Shown here: in pieces, positions 58,292 to 64,000 of the stretch
How the letters are laid out: each line of letters begins with the position of its first letter
How positions within the stretch are numbered: the first letter of the stretch is position 1
Assembly (NCBI RefSeq): GCF_001704635.1
Contig: NZ_MAXF01000121.1
Coordinates: forward strand, 1-64,000
Reading direction: 5' to 3'
Origin: Streptomyces sparsogenes
GTDB taxonomy: Bacteria > Actinomycetota > Actinomycetes > Streptomycetales > Streptomycetaceae
Length of the DNA: 64,000 nt
Notes under the pieces: generated by a model
What the model was told of the DNA's origin: nothing
The model's database searches: none
What the model saw: only the letters and a program-made list of their open reading frames with translations
Translations under genes and position numbers: made by a program

Positions 58292-58330
58292 GCATCGGGC
58301 GCGGGGCTGTCAGGGGCCCGCGCCCGATGC
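58292..58330. other. 14-bp perfect hairpin in a divergent intergenic region
   Basis: GCATCGGGCGCGGG (58292-58305) pairs with 58317-58330 around an 11-nt loop. It sits between the divergent Rv2629-like and SDR starts, where a terminator would not be expected. It could be a 5'-leader structure, an operator or the end of a small RNA. Confidence 0.5.
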
Positions 58331-58435
58331 CCTGCGCCGGAGCGCCTGTGCCGGGGCGCGGATGCCGTACGGCCGGGTCCATAGGGCCGGGCCGGCGGTG
58401 TGTTAGGCCGTCCAGGTCATGGGTACTTGTCGCAT

Positions 58436-59467
58436 ATGACCGATAAGTCGAAGGTCGTGGTGGTGACGGGTGCCAGCGCCGGCGTGGGGCGGGCCACCGC
58501 CCGCGCGTTCGCCGATCGCGGTGACCGGGTGGCCCTGCTGGCCCGGGGCGGCACCGGGCTCGCCGCCGCGGCGGAGGAGGTGTCGCGGCGCGGTGGAGAG
58601 GCGCTGGTGGTGCCCGTGGACGTCGCCGACCACAAGGCGGTGGACGAGGCGGCCGCGCAGGTCGAGGAGGAGCTGGGCCCGATCGACATCTGGGTGAACA
58701 ACGCCTTCACGACGGTGTTCGCGCCCTTCACCGAGATCGGCCCGGACGAGTTCCGGCGCGTCACCGAGGTCACCTATCTGGGCTTTGTGAACGGCACCCG
58801 CGCCGCCCTGCGCCATATGCTGCCCCGCGACCGCGGCACCGTCGTCCAGGTCGGCTCCGCGCTCGCCTACCGGGGCATTCCGCTGCAGTCCGCCTACTGC
58901 GGCGCCAAACACGCCATCCAGGGCTGGAACGAGTCCGTGCGCTGCGAGCTGCTGCACCGCCACAGCCGGGTGCGGGTGACGATGGTGCAGCTCCCGGCCC
59001 TCAACACCCCGCAGTTCGACTGGGTGCTGACCCGGCTGCCGCGCCGCGCCCAGCCCGTGCCGCCCATCTACCAGCCCGAGGTCGCCGCCCGCACCGTGCG
59101 GTACGCGGCCGACCACCCGCGCCGCCGGGAGTACTGGGTCGGCGGCAGCACCGTCGCCACGCTGCTGGCCAACGCCGTCGCCCCGGGCCTGCTGGACCGC
59201 TACCTGGGCCGCACCGGCTTCTCCTCCCAGCAGCGCTCCGAGCCCACCGACACCGACGCCCCGGGCAACCTGTGGCTGCCCGCGGACGGCACCGGCGGCC
59301 ATGACTTCGGCGCGCACGGCAGCTTCGACGACCAGGTGGCGCGGCGCGTGGTGCAGCCCTGGTTCGGCCGCCACCGCCCCGCGCTCACCGCCGCCGCGCT
59401 GGCCGCCGGGGTCGGTGGCGCGGTCGCCGCCGCCCGGCTGCGGAAGGGGTGTGGACGCCATGGCTGA
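58436..59467 (+). CDS. SDR-family oxidoreductase with C-terminal hydrophobic tail
   Basis: This 343-residue SDR has TGASAGVGRATARAFADRG, NNAFTTVF, QVGSALAYRGIPLQSAYCGAKHAIQGW and a C-terminal extension of about 90 residues. The extension ends with a hydrophobic helix (ALTAAALAAGVGGAVAAARL). The catalytic tyrosine-lysine pair is intact (YCGAK). It is similar to the membrane-anchored SDR proteins of desiccation or envelope stress loci. The next gene overlaps by 8 bp. ATG 58436 is preferred over an upstream in-frame ATG at 58400. Confidence 0.92.
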   Translation: MTDKSKVVVVTGASAGVGRATARAFADRGDRVALLARGGTGLAAAAEEVSRRGGEALVVPVDVADHKAVDEAAAQVEEELGPIDIWVNNAFTTVFAPFTEIGPDEFRRVTEVTYLGFVNGTRAALRHMLPRDRGTVVQVGSALAYRGIPLQSAYCGAKHAIQGWNESVRCELLHRHSRVRVTMVQLPALNTPQFDWVLTRLPRRAQPVPPIYQPEVAARTVRYAADHPRRREYWVGGSTVATLLANAVAPGLLDRYLGRTGFSSQQRSEPTDTDAPGNLWLPADGTGGHDFGAHGSFDDQVARRVVQPWFGRHRPALTAAALAAGVGGAVAAARLRKGCGRHG

Positions 59468-60074
59468 GCGGGACCGGGACCGGCGGAACACCCGCCCCAG
59501 CCCCCACGATCCGCTGCTCGCCCGCCACCGCGAGGCGCTCGACCTCTTCACCGAGCGGGTGCACGCCATCCGGCCGGACCAGTGGGACGACCCCACGCCG
59601 TGCACCGAGTGGACCGTACGCGACCTGGTGAACCACCTGGCGGTCGAGCAGATGTGGGTGCCCCCGCTGGTGCGGGACGGCCGGACGATCGCCGAGCAGG
59701 GCGACGCCCTTGATGGCGACCTGCTGGGCGAGGACCCCGTCGCCGCCTGGGACGAGGCGGCCGCGGCGGCCCGCGAGGCGTTCACCGCCCCGGGCGCGCT
59801 GGAGCGTACGGTCGACCTCTCCTTCGGCGAGACCCCCGCCGAGGAGTACTGCGCGCAGATCACGATCGACGCCACGGTCCACGCCTGGGACCTGTCCCGG
59901 GCCATCGGGGTGGACGAGCGGATCCCCAAGCCGCTGGTCGACTTCTCGGTGCGGGCGGTGGCGCCGTACGCGGCGGAGCTGGAGAAGAGCGGGATGTTCG
60001 CCGCCGCCGTCGAGCCCCCGTCGGGCGCCGACGCCCAGGCCAAGCTGCTCGCCCTGCTCGGCCGGGAAGTCTGA
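59460..60074 (+). CDS. TIGR03086-family protein (mycothiol-dependent maleylpyruvate isomerase-like fold)
   Basis: This 204-residue protein has the DinB-like metal-binding start FTERVHAIRPDQWDDPTPCTEWTVRDLVNHLAVEQMW and the histidine pair ATVHAWDLSRAIG. These are the marks of TIGR03086. Members bind a metal and use mycothiol or a related thiol; the exact reaction is unknown. It overlaps the SDR gene by 8 bp, so the two are co-translated. ATG 59460 is the preferred start; GTG 59451 also fits. Confidence 0.9.
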   Translation: MAERDRDRRNTRPSPHDPLLARHREALDLFTERVHAIRPDQWDDPTPCTEWTVRDLVNHLAVEQMWVPPLVRDGRTIAEQGDALDGDLLGEDPVAAWDEAAAAAREAFTAPGALERTVDLSFGETPAEEYCAQITIDATVHAWDLSRAIGVDERIPKPLVDFSVRAVAPYAAELEKSGMFAAAVEPPSGADAQAKLLALLGREV

Positions 60075-60094
60075 CTCTGACAGAGCGACGAACA

Positions 60095-60143
60095 AACACG
60101 ACCGATGGGCACCGCGCCCCGCGCGGTGCCCATCGGTCGTGTT
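60095..60143. terminator. 23-bp perfect bidirectional hairpin
   Basis: Arms 60095-60117 and 60121-60143 pair perfectly around CCC. It lies between the convergent TIGR03086 and catalase genes and ends with TT on both readings. It is the strongest terminator in the window. Confidence 0.85.
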
Positions 60144-60159
60144 CCCTCCGGTGTGCGGC

Positions 60160-62259
60160 TCAGCAGCGCAGCTGAGGCCGGTCCCAGTGCCGGTGGGCGG
60201 CGATGGCCTCGGTGAAGGCCCGGGTGAACTCCTCGCTCGCCGTCCCGGTCGTGCAGTCCGTGACCACCCCGCGGTCGGCGCACACGTGCCCGTGGCCCGA
60301 GGCGATGTGCAGCCCCTCCGGGTCCAGCGCCGTCAGGATGCCCACTCCCGAGCCCAGCGCCCCGATCGCCTTGCCGTGCCGGTAGGCGTCCCGGACGAAC
60401 CGCATGGCCGCCTCGTCCGACCGCACGCCCGGGGTGCCGACGGGCCCGCCGGGCAGCAGCACCGCGTCGTAGAGCACCGAGGCCACCGTCGGCAGGGCGC
60501 GGTCCACCGCGTAGCCGTTGCCGTCGCTGCCGAGCACCTTCCCGTCGTGCGGGGCGAGGGCCTCGACGACGGCGCCCTGCGAGCTGAGCGCCTCCTGGGC
60601 CTGGGTGAGCTGGGCGGTGTCCACCCCGTCGGTGACCAGCACCGCGATCTGGCGGGTGCGGATGGAGCCGTCGCCGCGCAGGTTCTCCAGGCTGAGCGCG
60701 GGGGAGGCCACGGGCTTGTGCTCGTTGTTCGCCGGGGCCGGCGGGGCCACCCCGACGCCCTCGGCGACCGCAGTGGCCAGGCCGTGATCGACATGCGCCA
60801 GCTGGCCCACCGTGCGCTCGCGCACCTGTACCGCGTTGACCTTCCCCAGCTCGAAGCGGAACGCCTCGACGATGTGCCGGCGCTCCCAGTCGCTCATGCT
60901 GTTCCAGAACAGCGCGGCCTGGCTGTAGAAGTCCTTGAAGCTCTCGCTGCGCTGACGGATCTTGTGGCCGTCGACCCGCTCGGTGTAGTGCGAGAACGCG
61001 TAGCCGTCCGCGCCGGCGATGGCCGGGCAGCCGCCGCCCAGCGAGTTCGGGGAGTAGTTGGTTCCCGTGTGGATGGCGGACTGGTGGTAGCCGTCGCGCT
61101 GGTTGGTGCGGACCGGGGCCACCGGCCGGTTCACCGGGATCTGCGCGAAGTTCGGCCCGCCCAGCCGGATCAGCTGGGTGTCCAGGTACGAGAAGTTGCG
61201 GGCCTGGAGCAGCGGGTCGTTGGTGAAGTCGATACCGGGCACCACATTGGCGGTGTGGAAGGCCACCTGCTCGGTCTCGGCGAAGAAATTGTCCGGGTTG
61301 CGGTTGAGCACCATCCGGCCGATGGGCCGCACCGGCACCTGCTCCTCCGGAATGATCTTCGTGGCGTCGAGCAGATCGAAGTCGAAGGTGAACTCGTCCT
61401 CCTCGGGGACCAGCTGCACCCCCAGCTCGTACTCGGGGTACTCGCCCGCCTCGATCGCCTCCCACAGGTCGCGCCGGTTGAAGTCCGGGTCGCGGCCCTG
61501 GCACTCCTGCGCCTCGTCCCACACCAGCGAGTGCACCCCGAGCTTCGGCTTCCAGTGGAACTTGACGAAGGTCCCCCGGCCCCGCGCGTCCACGAACCGG
61601 AAGGTGTGCACCCCGAACCCCTGCATCATGCGGTAGCTGCGCGGGATGGCCCGGTCGGACATCATCCACATCATCATGTGGGTGGTCTCGGGCTGCAGCG
61701 ACACGAAGTCCCACAGCGTGTCGTGCGCCGACGCGCCGGTGGGGATGTCGTTGTGCGGCTCGGGCTTGACCGCGTGCACGAAGTCGGGGAACTTGATGCC
61801 GTCCTGGATGAAGAACACCGGCATGTTGTTGCCGACCAGGTCGTAGTTGCCCTCGGACGTGTAGAACTTGGTGGCGAAGCCGCGCACGTCGCGCACCGTG
61901 TCCGAGGAGCCGCGCGGCCCCTGCACGGTGGAGAAGCGCACGAACACCGGAGTGCGCACGGACGGGTCCTGGAGGAAGGCGGCGCGGGTGAACTCCGCGC
62001 AGGACTCGTACGGTTCGAAGTAGCCGTACGCGCCCGCGCCCCGGGCGTGCACCACCCGCTCCGGGATCCGCTCGTGGTCGAAGTGCGTCAGCTTCTCGCG
62101 GAAGTGGAAGTCCTCCATCAGGGTGGGGCCGCGCTCGCCCACGCTGAGCGAGTCGTCGGTGTGGTCGACCGCCACCCCCTGGTCGGTGGTCAGCGGGCCC
62201 TCGGCGGGGTCGGCGGCCCGGTGCTCCTCGCGCTGTCGTTGCTTGCGGTCCTCGGTCAT
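60160..62259 (-). CDS. katE: large-subunit catalase with C-terminal DJ-1-like domain
   Basis: This haem enzyme destroys hydrogen peroxide. The 699-residue length places it with large clade-2 catalases (HPII type). It has the distal His block PERVVHARGAGAYGYFE, DLVGNNMPVFFIQDG and the proximal haem tyrosine in ARNFSYLDTQLIRLGGPN. A C-terminal DJ-1/PfpI-like domain (about residues 520-690; RQIAVLVTDGVDTAQL) follows. The next gene upstream is a stand-alone DJ-1 protein and the two share a 1-bp overlap (TGATG). Confidence 0.97.
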   Translation of the reverse strand: MTEDRKQRQREEHRAADPAEGPLTTDQGVAVDHTDDSLSVGERGPTLMEDFHFREKLTHFDHERIPERVVHARGAGAYGYFEPYESCAEFTRAAFLQDPSVRTPVFVRFSTVQGPRGSSDTVRDVRGFATKFYTSEGNYDLVGNNMPVFFIQDGIKFPDFVHAVKPEPHNDIPTGASAHDTLWDFVSLQPETTHMMMWMMSDRAIPRSYRMMQGFGVHTFRFVDARGRGTFVKFHWKPKLGVHSLVWDEAQECQGRDPDFNRRDLWEAIEAGEYPEYELGVQLVPEEDEFTFDFDLLDATKIIPEEQVPVRPIGRMVLNRNPDNFFAETEQVAFHTANVVPGIDFTNDPLLQARNFSYLDTQLIRLGGPNFAQIPVNRPVAPVRTNQRDGYHQSAIHTGTNYSPNSLGGGCPAIAGADGYAFSHYTERVDGHKIRQRSESFKDFYSQAALFWNSMSDWERRHIVEAFRFELGKVNAVQVRERTVGQLAHVDHGLATAVAEGVGVAPPAPANNEHKPVASPALSLENLRGDGSIRTRQIAVLVTDGVDTAQLTQAQEALSSQGAVVEALAPHDGKVLGSDGNGYAVDRALPTVASVLYDAVLLPGGPVGTPGVRSDEAAMRFVRDAYRHGKAIGALGSGVGILTALDPEGLHIASGHGHVCADRGVVTDCTTGTASEEFTRAFTEAIAAHRHWDRPQLRC

Positions 62260-62813
62260 CAGGGCGCTCCCTTCGAGCCGGACCGGGCGAACACGTCGAG
62301 GAACGCCTCGCAGAACGCCTTGAGGTCGTCCGGCTTCCGGCTGGTGATCAGGGTGTTGGGGCCGCCGTCGCAGAACTTCACCTGCTCGTCCACCCAGGTG
62401 CCGCCCGCGTTGCGGATGTCGGTGCGCAGACTCGGCCAGGAGGTGAGGGTCCGGCCGCGCACCACGTCGGCCTCCACCAGGGTCCAGGGGGCGTGGCAGA
62501 TCGCGGCGACCGGCTTGCCCGCCTCGAAGAAGCCCTTGGCGAAGGCCACGGCCTTCTCGTCCATGCGCAGGAAGTCGGGGTTGGCGACCCCGCCCGGCAG
62601 CACCAGACCGTCGTACTCGTCGACCGTCGCGTCCGCGACGACCTGGTCAACGGCGAAGGTGTCCGCCTTGTCGAGGTGGTTGAAGGCCTGGATACGGCCG
62701 GACTTGGTGGACACCAGGCGTGGGGTGCCGCCGGCGTCGCGTACCGCCTGCCAGGGGTCGGTGAGCTCTACCTGCTCGACGCCCTCGGGCGCGACGAGGA
62801 AGGCGACCTGCAT
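62259..62813 (-). CDS. DJ-1/PfpI-family protein (class I glutamine amidotransferase fold)
   Basis: This 184-residue protein has the elbow cysteine in AAICHAPWTLVEADVVRG with the conserved glutamate partner earlier (VAPEGVEQVEL). The 'CHAPW' form fits the YhbO/PfpI deglycase or stress-protein branch. It sits directly upstream of katE with a 1-bp overlap, so peroxide or carbonyl stress is the likely theme. AAAGGA precedes ATG 62813, behind an unusual AAC-rich leader. Confidence 0.93.
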   Translation of the reverse strand: MQVAFLVAPEGVEQVELTDPWQAVRDAGGTPRLVSTKSGRIQAFNHLDKADTFAVDQVVADATVDEYDGLVLPGGVANPDFLRMDEKAVAFAKGFFEAGKPVAAICHAPWTLVEADVVRGRTLTSWPSLRTDIRNAGGTWVDEQVKFCDGGPNTLITSRKPDDLKAFCEAFLDVFARSGSKGAP

Positions 62814-62844
62814 GGTGTTTCACGTCCTTTCGGATCTGGGTCAT

Positions 62845-62905
62845 CGGTGTTGCTGGTTGCCGGTGTTGCTGGTGTTCTCGTTGTTCTGGTTGTTCTCGCT
62901 GTTGG
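62845..62905 (-). repeat. AAC-rich imperfect trinucleotide leader before the DJ-1 gene
   Basis: On the minus strand this stretch is a run of AAC, CAG and ACC triplets, poor in G/C pairing potential and unlike its surroundings. Read on from the decarboxylase stop it would code for an Asn/Gln-rich tail. It lies in the 99-bp gap and may be an unstructured ribosome-loading region. Confidence 0.55.
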
Positions 62906-62912
62906 CAGCTCC

Positions 62913-64000
62913 TCACCGCGCCACCACCCGCAGGGTGCGCAGCGACGGGTCGGCGGTCTCCGGTACGTACATCCCGGCCTCGACTCCGCTGCGCAGGTAG
63001 TCCGCCACCTCGCGGCTGATCCGCTCGCCCGGGGCCACCGCGGGCACCCCCGGCGGGTACGGGCTCGCCATCTCCGCCGCGACGCGGCCCACCGCCTCCT
63101 CGATGGGGACCTGCTCGGCAGGTCCGAAGAACGCGTCGCGCGGCAGCATCACGGTCTCCAGCTCCAGGCCCGCCGGGCTGGGCAGGTGGACCCCGGCCGG
63201 CGGGGGCATCTCGTCGCGCTGCTTGACCAGCTCGGTGAGCGCGTCGATCAGGTCCATGCAGCTCTCCTCGGTGTCGGCGTGGGTGAGCTGGGCGACCACC
63301 CGGCGGTGGTCGGACAGGCCGACGTTGATCTGGCGGTTGGAGCGCAGCCAGTCGGCGACGCCGTAGCCGCTGGTACCCAGCCCCGACACATCGATGGTGA
63401 CCATCAGGGGGTCGTGGTCGAAGGCCCGCCCGGGCCCGGTCAGCTCCTCCCGGCCCAGGGGCAGCAGACCCGTCAGCGAGGCGATCTCCGCCCGGGTGCG
63501 GCGGCTGAGGTCCAGGGCCCGCCCCAGCAGCTCGTGTCCCCGCTCGACCATCTGGCGCCGCCAGCCGTCCAGGGCCGCGTACATCAGCACCGAGGGGCTG
63601 GTGGTGCCCAGCAGGTCCTCGCGGGCCTTCAGGGCGTCGGGGTCGATCAGGTCGCCGCGCAGATGGAACACCGAGCCCTGCTCCAGGCCCGAGCCCATCT
63701 TGTGGACGCTGGTCACGCAGAGGTCCCCCTCCGCGTCCATCGCCCAGCTCGGCAGGTCCTCGTGGAAAGGCAGATGGGCGCCCCACGCCTCGTCCACCAC
63801 CAGCGGCTTGCCCCGCCGGTGGCACACCTCGGCGACGCCCCGCAGATCGGCGCAGGTGCCGTACGCGGTGGGGGAGATCAGCAGCATCCCCTTGGCGTCC
63901 GGCGCGCGGGCGAACGCCTCCTCGACCTCCTCCGGGCCGGGCGGGTAGGCGAAGTGGTGGCCGACGTCCCAGCGGGGGTGGACCCACACCGGCTCGATCC
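62913..64000 (-). CDS. Orn/Lys/Arg-type PLP decarboxylase, 5' end outside the window
   Basis: The visible 362 residues are the C-terminal three quarters of a fold-I PLP decarboxylase. ISPTAYGTCADLRGVAEVCHRRGKPLVVDEAWGAHLPFHEDLP contains the aspartate that binds the PLP ring nitrogen. SVHKMGSGLEQGSVFHL contains the Schiff-base lysine. A C-terminal PPGVPAVAPGERISREVADYLRSG follows. The substrate could be lysine, ornithine or arginine; it cannot be told here. The reading frame continues past 64000. Confidence 0.94.
   Translation of the reverse strand, partial: IEPVWVHPRWDVGHHFAYPPGPEEVEEAFARAPDAKGMLLISPTAYGTCADLRGVAEVCHRRGKPLVVDEAWGAHLPFHEDLPSWAMDAEGDLCVTSVHKMGSGLEQGSVFHLRGDLIDPDALKAREDLLGTTSPSVLMYAALDGWRRQMVERGHELLGRALDLSRRTRAEIASLTGLLPLGREELTGPGRAFDHDPLMVTIDVSGLGTSGYGVADWLRSNRQINVGLSDHRRVVAQLTHADTEESCMDLIDALTELVKQRDEMPPPAGVHLPSPAGLELETVMLPRDAFFGPAEQVPIEEAVGRVAAEMASPYPPGVPAVAPGERISREVADYLRSGVEAGMYVPETADPSLRTLRVVAR

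Noticed and set aside
1..64000. tRNA, rRNA, CRISPR array or known riboswitch
   Set aside because: None could be recognised by eye on either strand; the direct repeats found are short, tandem and not spacer separated.

Overview
The window is chromosomal DNA from a streptomycete or close relative. GC content is very high, starts are often GTG or TTG, and genes commonly overlap by 4 bp. Families typical of the group are present: an XRE/DUF5753 regulator with its DUF397 partner, DUF5709, DUF5107, and a PAS-GAF-SpoIIE-HATPase phosphatase. In-frame TTA codons are almost absent; I found them in only four genes. I saw no tRNA, rRNA, CRISPR array, prophage or complete secondary-metabolite cluster.

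0-10 kb is a mosaic of small units: an alkyl-DNA repair methyltransferase, a TTA-containing ECF sigma factor overlapping a membrane beta-propeller protein, a sirtuin, a self-inhibited Fic AMPylator facing an XRE/DUF397 pair, an ADP-ribosylglycohydrolase, a glycerate kinase and a toxin-antitoxin-like pair. 9.6-20.5 kb is one long minus-strand metabolic block. It holds a fused tandem 3-hydroxyacyl-CoA dehydrogenase, a TetR regulator, then ccr-ecm-mcl-mch-mcd, the core of the ethylmalonyl-CoA pathway, followed by psd-pssA for phosphatidylethanolamine synthesis. The ccr promoter carries a perfect dyad that fills its -10/-35 spacer.

20.9-40.7 kb is regulatory and envelope related: HEAT protein, GNAT, SDR/MerR, a radical SAM protein, an ECF41-type sigma factor, a DHA2 exporter fused to three carboxypeptidase-regulatory-like domains, the SpoIIE phosphatase translationally coupled to a methyltransferase (both with TTA codons), an XRE/hydrolase pair, a GT-C membrane glycosyltransferase divergent from a two-component system, and a MarR/SDR pair with two clear operator dyads.

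40.7-43.4 kb looks disturbed. A DUF4333 gene remnant abuts a DUF234-type ATPase whose promoter region is strikingly AT rich. 43.4-52.8 kb carries LysR/MFS, a peptidase operon (D-aminopeptidase, M20, S9) followed by an Sfp-type phosphopantetheinyl transferase, a DUF5107 protein and a DUF5709 protein.

53.3-55 kb is an intact IS1182-family element with CTAG ends, inserted between a methyltransferase and a VOC gene that probably formed one unit. 56-64 kb is a stress or dormancy-like island: CBS-pair protein, DUF2795 protein, Rv2629/Vms1-like protein, SDR, mycothiol-dependent-fold protein, large catalase with DJ-1 domain, a second DJ-1 family protein and a truncated Orn/Lys/Arg-type decarboxylase. 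All family assignments come from motif recognition by eye; no database search was run.
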